A program made the position numbers and the translations under genes. The notes below the pieces were generated by a model. That model searched no databases, had not been told where the DNA came from, and saw only the letters and a program-made list of their open reading frames with translations. Positions 43,758-56,470 of a stretch of 64,000 nt of DNA are shown here, in pieces (position 1 is the first letter of the stretch; the number at the start of each line of letters is the position of its first letter). The DNA comes from Lolium rigidum (Eukaryota > Streptophyta > Magnoliopsida > Poales > Poaceae), in NCBI RefSeq assembly GCF_022539505.1, contig NC_061512.1, positions 247,210,510-247,274,509 of the forward strand, written 5' to 3'.

Positions 43758-45154
43758 TGATACGTCCAAAACGTATCTACTTTCCCGAACACTTTTGCTA
43801 TTGTTTTGCCTCTAATTTGTGTATTTTGGATGCAACTAACACGGACTAACGCTGTTTTCAGCAGAACTGTTCTGGTGTCTCGTTTTTGTGCAGAAATCCA
43901 ACTTTCGGGAAAATCCTCGGAATTTATGCGAAAGGTCCTATTTTCCCGAATACCGACGGAGCCGAGAGGGCAAGCCGGTGGGGGCCCGAGGGCCCCACAC
44001 ACTAGGCCGGCGCGGCCCAGGAGGGGGGCGCGCAGCCCTAGTGTGTGGCGGCCTCGGCTGGCCCCCGACGCCCTCTTTCGGACTACTTATTGCCTTCGAC
44101 CTAAAAACGCACGGGAGGAAGTCGAAGTCACCAGAAACCCTCCAGAACGCCGCCACATCGCGAAACTCCGTCTCGGGAGCCAGAAGTCTCCGTTCTGGCA
44201 CTCCGCCGGGACGGGGAATTGGAGGAGATCATCGCCACCATCACCACCGATGCCTCTCCATCAACCAGCCATGTTTCCCCCATCCATGTGTGAGTAATTC
44301 CCCCGCTGTAGGCTGAAGGGGATGGTAGGGATTGGATGAGATTGGTCATGTAATAGTATAAGATTGTTAGGGCATAGTGCCTAGTGTCCGTAATTGGTAC
44401 TTTGATGATATTGTTGCAACTTTTTATGCTTAATGCTTGTCACTAGGGCCCGAGTGCCATGATCTCAGATCTGAACATGTTATTACTTCATCATGATATT
44501 CATTGTTTATGGTCTTACCTGCAAGTTGTATACACATGTCGCTGTCCGGAACCAATGGCCCCGAAGTGACAAATCGGGACAACCGGAGGGGATGGTAGTG
44601 ATGTGAGGATCACATGTGTTCACGGAGTGTTAATGCTTTGCTCCGGTACTCTATTAAAAGGAGTACCTTAATATCCAGTAGATTCCCTTGAGGCCCGGCT
44701 GCCACCGGCTGGTAGGACAAAAGATGTTGTGCAAGTTTCTCATTGCGAGCACGTACGACTATAATTGGAACACATGCCTATTGATTGCTTTGTACTTAGA
44801 CACCGTTTTATTATTATCTGCAAATGCCCCGCTTGATTGTTACATGAGTTTCTCTCATCCATGCAACGCCCGTTATCCGTCCCCGTGCCTACGGTATTTT
44901 AATCCTGCTGTTTACTATAATCACTACTCGCTGTCTCTGTTACTCTACTGCTCGTTATTTCACTCATCGCTATCGCTATAAAGCTGTTACTATCGATAAA
45001 CTCTTGCGAGCAAGTCTGTTTCCAGGTGCAGCTGAATTGACAACTCCGCTGTTAAGGCTTTCAAGTATTCTTTGTCTCCCCTTGTGTCGAATCAATAAAT
45101 TGGGTTTTACTACCCACGAAGACTGCTGCGATCCCCTATACTTGTGGGTTATCA
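43758..45154 (+). mobile_element. 5' LTR of Athila-like element B
   Basis: TGATACGTCCAAAACGTATC at 43758 to CTTGTGGGTTATCA at 45154 (1397 bp). It carries the variant box AATCCTCGGAATTTATGCGA (43914), a large GC-rich inverted repeat (43979-44078) and an AT-rich TACTTATTG near 44083. It is followed by the primer-binding region TTCTGGCGCCGTTGCCGGGG (45163). GCTGC before it would be its target duplication. Confidence 0.88.
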
Positions 45155-45241
45155 AGACCGTTTTCTGGCGCCGTTGCCGGGGAGCATAGCTTTATTTGGA
45201 AGTTCACTTGGATTGATATTGTTCGCTGCAAATTCTCCATC

Positions 45242-47893
45242 ATGGGTAAACCTCGCGATCCTAAAGTCGCCATATTACCATCCACTACAAGAAAAGGTAC
45301 AACTCTGAGTACCTCTGTTACTCTTGATTCACCATCTGTGATAAGTCGACTTGTTTCACCGCCACAAGCTTCACTTGCTGGTACTTCTGCTGAATCTGAA
45401 AACTCTCATAATATTGATAATGTTTCTGCTGTGCTTGATGATAGTGGTTCATTGGGATCCTTTCTAGATGCTACAATTGCTAGGTCTAGACAAATTGAAA
45501 ATACTTGAAACTCCTAATGCTACTACACCTGTTAATTCACCCGAACTTGATTATTCTAGTGATGATCTCGATGAAGATTATGTGGAGCTTAATGATGATT
45601 TTATTACTAGATGCAATGCTACTGCTGATGCAAGCAAAATTAAAAAGTTTCTCACACAATATATCGTTAGACATAAGTTATCTCCTGATCCTAAATTTGC
45701 CACATCTCCTATATGCATTAAGGATAAAGATTATGATTTTTCTCTTGATCTATCTCATATAGCTATTGTAGAGAAAGCACCCTTTTGTGGTACTAAAAAA
45801 GAAAGTGCTGTAGAACACATGATTGAACTTACTTCTATGAGTAGCTTGTTTTCTGATGATGTCAAGATGCGTACTTATTTTGTCGCTAAATTTTTTCCTT
45901 TCTCATTAAAGGATGATGCTAAAACTTGGTATAATAATTTGCCTCCTGGTTCTATTAGAAGTCCATCTGATTTGCGTGATGTTTTCTTTCGAAAATACTT
46001 TCCTGCTAGTGCTCAACATGTTGCTTTACGTGAAAATTTATAGATTTGACCAGGGAGATGAAGAGAAATTGCCCGAGGCTTGGGCAAGATTTTGTTCTCT
46101 TATCGAGCTCGACCTGGACATGATTTAGAAAAGAATGATCTACTTGATATATTTTATAGTGGACTAACCATTGAGTCTAGGGCATATTTGGATAGTTTTG
46201 CTGGTTGTGTTTTCAGGAAAAGAACTCCAGACGAAGCTGAAGAATTATTGGCTAAAATATGCCGGAATCATGATGATTGGACTACGCCTGAACCAATTCC
46301 AACGCCAATATTGAAGAAGAGGGGTTTAATTAAATTGAATGATGAAGATATGAGGGAAGCCAAGAAGTCTCTCAAGGAGAAAGGTATTAAATCTGAAGAT
46401 GTGAAGAATCTACCTCCCATAGAAGATATATGTGAGATAATTCCCCCTTCATCCATGATTGAGGTAAACTCCCTTCGAGCGCTTTACTAGGGAAGATATT
46501 CCGTATTCAAAACCTCCTCGCGCAATGCTTAGATGAGTTTGATAATTATATTGTTAAGCAAAGTAATTTCAATATGAGAGTAGAGAATCATTTAATGGAA
46601 AATTCTCGAGCTATTGGTGAATTGCATGGTATTATGGAGAGAACCTCCAATGATGTTAAGATGCTTGTTAAACATTTTCAAATGGTTCAAACTCAAATTG
46701 ATCAGCTTACTAAAGTGCAAAATGACTTATTAAAAATTTATTCTAAAGAGAAACATGCTTATGAAGTAACAACTAGAGGCGGTGTTTCTACCCAGGATCC
46801 TCTATATCCTGAAGGGCATCCCAATAGAGTTGAACAAGATTCTCAACGAACTGAAACTAGTGCTCCATCTAAGAAAAAGAAACATAAAACTGTTGTAGAA
46901 TCCTCTGAGCCTGTTAATGATCCTAATAGTATTTCTATTTCTGATGCTGAAACCGGAAGTGGTAATGAACATGATAAAGATAATGATAAGAATGATGCTT
47001 CTGATAAAGAAGAGGTTCAAGAAGAACCTGAAAAGCATGCTAAAAATAAGAAGTATACTAAAGAAGATTTTATTGCTAAGAAACATGGTAATGAAAGGGA
47101 ACCTTAGGTTCAAAAGCAAATGTCTTTTCCTGCTAAGAAACTAAAATCAAAGGAAGAAGAACACTATAACAAATTCTCGTGATTGGATGAAACCTTTATT
47201 CCTGCAAATACCTTTGACTCGATGCTATTAAATTGCCTCCTTATTCAAAGTATATGAAAGATATTGTATCTAACAAAAGGAAAATTCCTAATGAGGAGAT
47301 TTCCACTATGCTTGCTAATTACTCTTTTAATGGTAAGGTTCCAAAGAAGCTTGGCGACCCAGTGTATACCGACTATTCCTTGTTCTATTAAGAATAATTA
47401 TGTTAGAACTGCTCTATGTGATTTGGGAGCGGGTGTTAGTGTTATGCCTTTCTCTCTTTATAAGAGACTTTATTTAGATAAGTTGATACCGACCGATATA
47501 CCTTTGCAAATGGCTGATAAATCTATCGCTATTCCTGTTGGTATATGTGAGGATGTTCCTGTTCAAGTTACTAATAACTGCTTGATATTAACTGATTTTG
47601 TTGTGTTGGAAATGCCTGAAGATGATAATATGTCTATTATTCTTGGGAGACCTTTTCTTAACACCGCATGGGCTGTTATTGATTGCAATAAAGGAAAAGT
47701 TACTTTCAATGTTGATGACAAGGAGCATACCGTTTATTTTCCCAAGAGGATTGAGAAAGCATGTGGAGTTAATACAATTTCTAATGTGAGAACTATCAAA
47801 GTGGGAACCATTGATTGTCCTATATATGAGCCTAAAGAAGAATATCAAACTCTTGTGATTGGATCCATATCAATACAATACAAGGTAACATGA
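45242..47893 (+). pseudogene. Element B gag and protease, frameshifted
   Basis: ATG 45242 starts MGKPRDPKVAILPSTTRKGT and closes at 45508. The next piece reads ELDYSSDDLDEDYVELNDDF and MRTYFVAKFFPFSLKDDAKT, then WYNNLPPGSIRSPSDLRDVF, the Retrotrans_gag core (45870-45985). A shift then gives EEKLPEAWARFCSLI and RAYLDSFAGCVFRKRTPDEA (46040-46240). A Lys/Asp/Glu-rich segment runs to 47106. The retropepsin-like part has CIPTIPCSIKNNYVRTALCD followed by LGAGVSVMPFSLY (47370-47460), where DLGA holds the catalytic Asp, and IILGRPFLNTAWAVIDCNKG (47640), ending at 47893. No RT, RNase H or integrase is found after it. Several frameshifts make it inactive. Confidence 0.86.
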
Positions 47894-48129
47894 TTGATTT
47901 GAGGTTTAATTCGTCTTATGTTATGTAAAATTTATTTGGTGGCAAGACTTGATCAACCTTGTTAACAAATTCATTTTATATGCATAGAAGAACTAAACAA
48001 CATCTCTTTCTTCTTCCACTTGTTCTACTCGCTGTAGCACTTTTGTTTTGTAAAGTTCCTTAGTCAATTAGAGATTTCAAAAAATTTCCTGGCCAGTAAT
48101 AATAAACTTAATACCCAGAAATGTGCATT

Positions 48130-48470
48130 TTTCAAAGTTTTCAAAAATTCACAAAAATTATACCATTGGTCCTATTTTTCGAAAATGCACTGGGAGCACT
48201 CGGGGATGACCAGTGGGGCACCCAGGGTGGCACCCCACAGGCCGGCGCGGCCAGCAAGGGGGGCGCGCCACCCTGTTGTGTGGGTCCCCTTTTACCCCAC
48301 TTCATCATCTCTTCCTCCCACTCTCTTCTCTCTCCCGAAAAAACTCGCACCAGGTTCCTCTCACTCGCGTTTTTGCTCAAGAGCTCCAGATTTCTCGATC
48401 TCTTTGCTCAGCCCAGATTTCTGTCTGAAATTTGGCACATTTGCTCTCCGGTATGTGACTCCTTCAATTA
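48130..48470 (+). promoter_or_regulatory. Possible internal promoter and 5' leader in element B
   Basis: GGTCCTATTTTTCGAAAATG, then a GC-rich inverted repeat (48215-48300, with GGCCGGCGCGGCC and GGGGGGCGCGCC as in B's LTR), then a CT-rich leader and a probable splice donor CTCCG/GTATGTG at about 48450. It looks like a degenerate second copy of the LTR promoter module placed before the downstream ORF. Confidence 0.45.
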
Positions 48471-48680
48471 TCCAAATAGAATTTTATTTGGTGGAGTATA
48501 TCTTGAATATTTTGCTGCTGTAGGTAACATGTTTAGTGAGCTTGCATGCTTGTTCTAAGTGGTAGAAACTAGTTTTGATGCATGATTAGTACTCTAGCAA
48601 GTTTCTATGGTAGTTTCCCTCAATTATATGTCACCAAATCAAATTTTATAATGCTTGTTGAAAAATTTCAGAAGAGGAAG

Positions 48681-49074
48681 ATGGATAATTGTAACTTTGG
48701 AGAAGTGTTTGAAAGAGAGACAACAAGCACGGGGAGGCCCTCGAGGTCATCCACCCGATTCAGGCAATCCTATAATGAGGACCTCATCGCACCAAGCTTC
48801 GCACCCAAAGAGGACAATGGAGTCCCTAATGCTTCATCCTTCCCATGTTATGACTTTTTGAGAAATGCAGGAAACCATGGTCGCGCTCTAAGGAGGAGGT
48901 GGATGAGCAGCTTAAGATACACAACTTCCACCAGCAGCATGACTCCGAGGACGCCGAGCCCTCCTACGACTACACCGTCACGTATCCGGGTGCTTCTTCT
49001 AGCACATACCCGGAATATGATCCATCTTCGTCGTACTACGGAGGTGCTACTTCATGGGCACCATGGGGTTGATC
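48681..49074 (+). pseudogene. Element B second sense ORF (unknown function), frameshifted
   Basis: ATG 48681 reads MDNCNFGEVFERETTSTGRP, then STRFRQSYNEDLIAPSFAPK and ASSFPCYDFLRNAG. After a shift near 48880 it continues QQHDSEDAEPSYDYTVTYPG, SSYYGGATSWAPWG and stops at 49074. I recall this ORF from other Athila-like Triticeae elements but not a function. It is small, Ser/Tyr-rich, and has no membrane segment or catalytic motif. Confidence 0.5.
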
Positions 49075-51428
49075 TCCACTTAGGCCAAAAGCCTAAGCTT
49101 GGGGGGAGGTATATCGGCATCACTCATTCTTTGCATATTATGGTTGCTGGATACTTGTATATACTTGTTTAGTTTCTTTGAGTGGTTTTCTAATGAGAGG
49201 AAGATGATATTTGGGGAAGTGCTGCCTGAAAACAGATTCTGGACTATTACTAAAAAAAATCGTGCGCACAGCCAGAACGTTATTTTGAGCTGCCAATTTT
49301 TGTGCATGTTCCCTAGGTTGTTATCTAACTTTCATTAGTTGAACACTTTTCGAACTGAGTAACGGAAGATTTTTGTAAAAATCGATTTCTGTACTGCTGT
49401 CAAGTTTTGGCAGATTTCCGCCATCTTGCTTTTCTGTGTTTCTTTTAGTTTTCATTTTCTTATTCGTACTTTGTTTCTTTCCTAAAACACCAAAAGACCA
49501 AAAATATTTCTGTTGTTTCTCTTCACCACTTGTTTATTTTAGTTTCTTGCTTTTATCTTGCTTTATTTGCTATCGTTGGTTTGCTATAAGAAAATCCATT
49601 TTTTTTTGCTTTGTTTGCTTGTTTCCTTTTGTTCTTGCTTCCAAATTCGAAAATACCAAAAATATTTGCTGTTCTTCTTTGGTTTTGTAAAGTTATTTAT
49701 GAGTTCAATGGTCTTCGGTGGCTGGAGCGTGGTTTTCATTCCATATTATTCAAGCTATACAAGTGAAAAAACAATAATGACGATCTACGACAATCTGATT
49801 GTGGTGAGAGGCTGGTATGAACTCTATTTGTTTTCATTTTTGTACATGTACTCATCCATGTGAGCATGCTTAGTTGGTTCATGTGAGGTATATGTCATTT
49901 AAGAAAGTCTAGTAGTTCATGATCTCTCATGTTTAGCTCCAATTTATTAATATGAGTAGCATGTCATGGATGTTTGCTTGCATAGTTTTATTCATAAATA
50001 GGTATGATATTGTGGTATCCTCCTCTGAATAATTCTCTTGAATCAACTTGGCACATGCTCACGCATGCATATGACTGAACAAAATGTCAATTAAGCCTCG
50101 ATGATTTGCTTTACCTCAGAGTTCTTGTATCACTTTTATGCTTCCGTTAATTTATTTTTGTCGCAAGCATGATTATGACAGTTACTGCTCTCTTGATTGT
50201 CGCTTCCTAGTCTATTGCTAGCCTTCACTTGTACTGAGCGGGAACACTGCTCGTGCCTCCAAACACATGAAAACCAAGTTATTCCAGAGTGTCCACCATA
50301 AATACCTATGCATGGCATTTCAAACCATTCCAAGTAAATTCTCATGTGCTACCTTTAAAACATTCAAAATGCTTCTCAATTTGTGTTTATGTTTTATAGC
50401 TCATGAGGAAGTATGTGGTGTTTATCTTTCAATCTTGTCATTTACTCCGGACGGACTTTCACCAGTGGACTAGTGGCACATCCGCTTATCCAATAATTTT
50501 GCAAAAAGAGCTGGCAACGGGGTTCCCAGCCCCAAATTAATTAACCTTCATATATTTATAAATTGACACTCCTCCATGGTATGTGATTGTTGGTTGGCAC
50601 CCGAGGATTCGGTTAGCCATGGCTTGAGAAAGCAAAGGTGGGGAGGAGTGTCATCTAAACAAAACTAAAATAAAAAGGCACTCCTTCATGGTATGAGATT
50701 GTTGGCAGGCACCCGAGGATTCGGTTAGCCATGGTTTGTGAAAGCAAGGTTGGAAGGAGTGCAACCCAAAAATAAAATTTCATGGGAGCCGCTCTTGAAA
50801 GTCTGGTTGACGAGGTAGTTAGAGTACCCATTACCATTCGTTGACAACAACAAACACCTCTCAAAACCATTTTACTTCTTCTTTAGAAAAATGAAAAGCT
50901 CTAGCACATGTTAATCCTCGCTTCCTCCGCGAAGGGTCAATCTTTTACTTTTACATTGAGTCTCCATCCTTTCTTTGAGCACTTTCTTGAGAGCACAAGC
51001 TGTCATTCTTAGTATAATATGCTTGTCCCAAAATATGATTAATTGTGGTATAACTTTGATGCTTTTATCTTTGACAATCACTATTTCTAGTCTTTCTATG
51101 AACTTCGGAGGTGCCCGAGCATTTATGTTTTGCTCGATCAAATATGGGCAAGCGAGATACCACTCTATCATACTCTTTTATGGACATTGCAATCCTGCTT
51201 ATATACATGATTCATGATGCTTATTATTAATTGTTGGTACCTTTCCATGATTGACATAGCTATTGGATGATCTTATTTGCATGTATCTTATTATGAACTG
51301 TCTCAGTATTAGCCATAGCATGAGAATATTTACATCATATGAACAAATGTGTTCGTGAAAGTTCTTTTATCGCTCAGTTGTTAACTGAATTGCTTGAGGA
51401 CAAGCAATAAGCTAAGCTTGGGGGGAGT
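49075..51428 (+). other. Non-coding 3' internal region of element B with two polypurine tracts
   Basis: AAGCTTGGGGGGAGG at 49096-49109 and AAGCTTGGGGGGAG at 51415-51428 are near-identical. The second abuts the 3' LTR and is the real plus-strand primer site. The first, 2.3 kb upstream, follows the second ORF. The stretch between is AT-rich with only short frames and no domain. Confidence 0.65.
50567..50800. repeat. 122-bp tandem pair, each with a CACTCCTCC/GGAGGAGTG inverted repeat
   Basis: CACTCCTCCATGGTATG at 50567 and CACTCCTTCATGGTATG at 50689. Both copies contain GGCACCCGAGGATTCGGTTA and GCCATGG.TTG.GAAAGCAA, and end in GGAAGGAGTG or GGGGAGGAGTG, which pairs with the start. Confidence 0.85.
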
Positions 51429-51446
51429 TGATACGTCCAAAACGTA
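51429..51446 (+). mobile_element. First 18 bp of element B's 3' LTR, cut by copy 2
   Basis: TGATACGTCCAAAACGTA directly follows the polypurine tract. ACGTA (51442-51446) is the target duplication of copy 2, and the LTR resumes at 60950. Confidence 0.93.
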
Positions 51447-51992
51447 TGTCGAGGGTGCTCCTCGGCAATGCCCTCCGATAGGGGCTTAGGGTTGATGGAA
51501 TCCTGCAAGCTGACACGAGACATCTGGCATACGTACAAGCGGGGAGAGCGATTTACCCAGGTTCGGGGCCCTCGATGAGGTAAAACCCTTACGTCCCGCC
51601 CGTCTGTTCTTTGATTATGATGAAAACAAGGTTACAATGGGGTGCCGAATAGTTCGGCTGTGATCTCGGCGAGATGCTACTTGCTAGGGTAACCTAGTTC
51701 TAAGCTTCTGCTGGCTAGTATTGCTAAAGTTGATTGTGTCCCCTCGATAGCCCCTCTCCTGGCCTTTATATAGGTGGCCAGGTCTCGAAAGGCCTAATCG
51801 AGTACGACTAGGTTTACAGTAGATCTGTTTCTAAACTTTCCTTGTTCGGCTCCTTTCGTGCCTTGTTCTTCAAGAAGCCTTCCGCTGCACCGTCCTAGTG
51901 GCCCATCTTGCCATCGGGTACCTTCATGGGCCTCCAGTTGGGCCGTGTAGGGTAGAGCAACATTGGTTATCCGAAGGGTTATGCCCACGTCA
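51447..51992 (-). repeat. 3' LTR of copy 2
   Basis: Read on the minus strand it runs from TGACGTGGGCATAACCC at 51992 to ACCCTCGACA at 51447, with a TATA box (GCCACCTATATAAAGGCC) near 51770. Confidence 0.92.
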
Positions 51993-52089
51993 GTAGCCCC
52001 CGAGTGTCTAGCCGAACATAGTTCGGGTAGAGACTAAAACATGTCTCCTTCCGAGGTCCTTCTCCTTGATCATTCTTGTATTTCTTCTG

Positions 52090-52580
52090 TCTTCTATTTT
52101 TTATCGGGTGCGCGTCAGCGCTCCCGATGGGAGTAGCCCCCGAGTCTAGGTACGGATGCTTGTAATCCGTGCGTAGACTCAAGTTGTACCACTCGAACAT
52201 TTTCTTCTGCCGAAGCTTTTTCATGCAAGTTTTTGTAGTCCATCCGGTACATTTTCTTTAAGCAAGGGATAACGAATAACGTGCCCAACTTCTGTTGGTT
52301 AACTGCCGATGGCAAAACAACGTTACCCTACACAGAATCAAGTCCCCGGGCATGATCCTGGAGTGCGAAAAAAGTTTTATCGGGTGCGCGTTCAGCGCTC
52401 CCGATAGGAGTAGCCCCCGAGTCTGGGCACGGGTGCTTACGTCCGGGTACAGACTCGAGTCATGTTTTTCCTTCGAACCTTCATTCTATCGGGTGAGCGT
52501 CAGCGCTCTCGATGGGAGTAGCCCCCGAGCCTAGGCGCGGATGCTCGCAACCCGTGCGTAGGCTCAAGTTGATCACCCGA
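52090..52580. repeat. Three-module direct repeat with hairpin and polypurine-like motif
   Basis: Modules at about 52103, 52378 and 52490 each read ATCGGGTG.GCGT.CAGCGC then CCGAT.GGAGTAGCCCCCGAG, followed by a GC-rich CTAGG..CGGATGCT stretch. Each holds an inverted repeat (ATCGGG..GCGC / GCGC..CCCGAT). Each also has, on the element's sense strand, CTCGGGGGCTACTCC, closely matching the real polypurine tract. Confidence 0.85.
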
Positions 52581-52892
52581 TACTTTCTTATCTCTTCGTG
52601 CTCATGACGTCATTGATGACGTTTTTCTGTCCCCTTGATTCTGACTGATAATACACGATCTGCCAGCCCTGTTTTCGAGCGATTCCTGCTCCTCTTTACA
52701 CGGTTAACGAGGCACCTCCTCGATTTCCGCAAACATTAACTGGAGAACAGGCCCATTAAGAATACGAAGCCTTCCTTAAGTTCCCCAAGAGATAAAAATC
52801 CCTATCATTCTCCTTCATTCATCTCTTTGCCGTACTTGTTCACAACCGCTCGCGCCGCCACCACTGTCTTCCGATTTCTCCCAGATTTCGCG

Positions 52893-55800
52893 ATGGTGAA
52901 GAAGAAGATCCCCAGCGCCGCCGCCAGCTCGACGAGCGGAGGCGTCGCCGCCAAACCTTCTTCGATCCTTTCGAAGGAAGGCGCCCCGAGCGCTCCTCCC
53001 CCAGCTCCGGCGCCGCCGGCGCCACCGAGCTCAGCAGCGAGGCCCGGTGATTGGATAGCCTCGACCGTCACCAAGCGTGACGAAAAGAGATCCCGAAGTC
53101 TGGATTGATCCCCCCGATGAGGGGAATGTGATCTTTCCAGGTGCGATTTCTAGACCTAACCCTCCTGCCGGTTTTACCGTGATGTTCTTGTCGTTCTTGT
53201 ACCGAGGCCTTTCACTTCCTGTTCACGAATTCCTCCTCCATCTCCTGCGAACCTATGAAATCCAACTATGGCAACTCACTCCCAACTCAATCCTTCACGT
53301 TGCTGTGTTCATCACCCTCTGCGAAGCATATCTGGGCGTTGAGCCTCATTTTGGGTTATGGAAAAAGATCTTCTATGTGAAGAGATACAGCAGTAGCAAT
53401 GGATCTTTTGTCACCGGAGGAGTAGGATTTGTAGCTCGTTCGGATGTCAATTACTTCAATTTCCCAATGAGAGAGTCCGTGCAAGGGTGGAGATTGAAGT
53501 GGTTCTATATCAAGGATTCCTCGTCACCCGAATCTCAGCCTTCCCCGCTTTGTCGATGTCCTTGAGGCCAAGCCTAAGAATCCCGGAAGAATGTTCTCTC
53601 TCCCGACGAAAAGTAGCAGACCGACGAATTATTCGCCGGATTCCTTCGGATCAAGGATGCCGACGGGCAAACCATGGTTGGCACCGAGGTAGCGGCAGTG
53701 TTTCTGAAACGTCGGGTCCAACCGACCATGGCTAGGGTTCGCCCAATGTGGTTGTACTCAGGTCTAAAGGATGAGACCAGAATCAATGCTGCCGAACTGT
53801 CAGAAAAAGAGCTGCTCGATGAAGTCCGTCGCCTCACTTTCTTTAGTCAAGAAGACTCGATCCCACTGATATCCCCGTATGCTCCTTTCGATGCCGATCA
53901 TCCACCACCAAAGGTAATTTCCCTCCTTGAATTCCTGTTATACTCGTTGTCGACATTTATCACTATTATCCTCATTTGTCTTTTCTTCGACGGACCCTTG
54001 TAGCCTTCGAGGACTTACACGATTTACCAAATGACACTTCCGAAGGAAGAGGCTCTTCAGAACCCGTTGACCTTCGTATCGTTGAGCATACAAACCCATC
54101 AAGCGATCATGATGATCCGATAAATTCCGAAACTGCTCACACCAATCTCCCCCCGTCAGCCGATGACACTTGTGACACAGAGGGATCAGTGCGTGAAGAT
54201 GGCGCTGATCATGATACCTTTATTAATGCAGCTGCAGAAGAGACCAGGGCTCCACCTACGAAGAGGTCAATCGGCGGTTTTGCCGATGAAGATGATCTCC
54301 TTGACATGTAAGTGTTTTTCTTCTTTTTACTATTTTCAGCTCCTTGGACTTTTCGCATTTTTCTCATAACTTAGTCGATCAAACTTTTCTTTGCAAGTGA
54401 TGATGATTTTATTGAGCCTCCACCCAAGAGGGTCGGACTCGATGCTCGTCTCGCCAACCGCCGCAGCTTCCGAAGCTTCGGCTCCCAAGACGGCTCCTAC
54501 GGCGCAAGCATCGACTGCCTCCTCCCTTTCCAAAGGAAAAGATGCTCGTGCTGCTGCCGCAGCTCCTCCTTCTGTAAGTCTTCATTGAGTCTAGCAAGAA
54601 CCTTTTTGGAATGTGTCTTTGCTTAATGATTTTCATAAACATTCCCTTTCTTCAAGGATCTACGAGGTGTAATATCCTCTTTAGAGGCTTTCGCCTCTCA
54701 ATTCACCTCCCTGGAGGCAGACAAAATTCGGCTGCAAGAGGAGGCTAAGTCTTCCTCTTCAAAGCTGGATGGCGCCATCAAAAAGGCCGCAATAGCCCGC
54801 CAGGAGGTCGACTCCCTGAAAGAAGAGCTGAACAAGCTAAAGGAAAGGCTGAAGGAGGAGGAAGCTCGAGCGGCAGAAAAGGATGAACTCCTTCGTCAGT
54901 CTGCCTTAGCCCTGCTTGGTAAGTTCCTACATCTCTTCTAGATTACCATTTTCTATGGATCTTGTTTCTTTGTCAACGATTTCCTTTAATCTCTTTGCAG
55001 AGGCCGCCAGCATCCCCGCTATCGCCTTGGACAAAGTTCTAGGCAACTCCCCAGCAAATGGTGTGTCAATGGTTCTTGCCACCCACCAGCTTTCCCGGGA
55101 GCTGCTAGACAAGGGAAAGGGTGCTCTGGCGCGGATGCATTCAATGATATTCCCCAAGGCCAAGCAGGAGAAGACTCTGGGACAGCTGATTGATGCCTTC
55201 GCAGTCGACACCTAGGAGGTCATCGAGGTATTCAAGCGCACCTCACGTACCTATGGTGCCCTTCTTGCCTTCCAACTTATGACGGGTTACAGCTTTAAGG
55301 CTGACATCGAAGAAATGACTAAGGAGCTGCCGAAAGAGAAAGATGGGCGTCTTGTTAACTTAAGCGCTTTTACAGCGTTCGCCCGTACTTGTGCTCGCCA
55401 GCTCCTTGATTTAGTTTAGTCGGGAAAGGCATCGGCTGGCCCCAGCCTGTCGACTCAGACTCAGGCTCCTTGATTATTGTAACAATTTTATCCTTGGGCT
55501 AGTATGAAACATTATTCTGTTGCGAGAACTCAAGTTTGTAATGAACACTTGTGCTGGCAATGTTGCCAACATACTTTTGTCATAATATCTTCATTTGTAC
55601 TTCTTCTGATAGAAATTTCTTGTACCTCTCCCGATGGGAGTTATGTTGGATGCTTAATTTGTCCATGACCGTCATCCTTTTGACACTGTTGCTCGCAGGT
55701 TTTCCGGTGTCCTCGTTTGTTGATGACTCTTCGGGCGTTCTTCCCGAAGGTGATCGGGTCCAACGAATGAAGGATCGGATCACACAGATGGAGAAGGACC

Positions 55801-56470
55801 TGCGCAGCACTTACGCCTTGGCGGCAATTGTCAACAAGAAGGGCGAGATTGCAGCCGACGTAGAGCGGTATGCTCTTACTGAGCTGCATAAGGCTACCGA
55901 GAGCTTGAACTGTGAGTCCTTTGATCTCTGCGCCCTTTGATTGATAGAATCTTAACTGATCCTTTGCTTACTTCTGGCCGCGTCATAGCTCTGAACCGTG
56001 CAGAGGAGAACAAACGGATTCACGAACGTGTGAATGCATTGACCCAGCTATCCTCATCCGAAGAAATTTTCTGGCGGGAGCACTCGAAGGCTTCGGCTGT
56101 CGCGCGTTTTCAGGATCGGGTTCAGCAGGTTCATACCTTTTTTGACAAGTGCTATAAGGCTATGAGGGTGGTTTGGAAGACAATGTTTCCCTTGAACGCA
56201 GTTCCTCCAACTCTCCTTGCTTTGATGTCTGAATTTGGTAACGCCAAGAAGGTCCGAGAGTTGGTACGCGCGCAAGTTTTTGCAGGAGCCAGGTTTACGC
56301 TTGCCCTTGTACTTGCCCGTTATCCTTCGGCAGGTTTGCTGTCGATTGCCAACGCTACTGGGGACCTGGAGGTGCTGTACCCGAAGGTATTGTTGCCTGC
56401 CAACATAGTTGTCGACAGACTCGAGGAAGACTCAAGGGTACCTGAAGAAAGAGGGACTCCACAAGGGTGA
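52893..56470 (+). pseudogene. Copy 2 antisense gene with introns (putative gypsy-type transposase domain plus coiled coil)
   Basis: ATG 52893 reads MVKKKIPSAAASSTSGGVAA with a Pro/Ala-rich segment. A frameshift near 53090 leads into GNVIFPGAISRPNPPAGFTV, FLLHLLRTYEIQLWQLTPNS, ITLCEAYLGVEPHFGLWKKI, YFNFPMRESVQGWRLKWFYI and MWLYSGLKDETRINAAELSE. This is the plant domain annotated as putative gypsy-type transposon (Transposase_28). GT-AG introns are visible at 53914-54003, 54308-54397, 54574-54656 and 54919-55000. A coiled coil follows (LKEELNKLKERLKEEEARAA), then a helical domain to STQTQAP and a stop at 55471-55473. Further exons (55699-55910, 55989-56470) encode DDSSGVLPEGDRVQRMKDRI and MSEFGNAKKVRELVRAQVFA, either one gene or a second. 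In-frame TAG at 55214-55216 and 55417-55419 replace Lys and Trp of copy 1. Function unknown; antisense ORFs are a known trait of Tat-lineage elements such as maize Grande. Confidence 0.82.
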
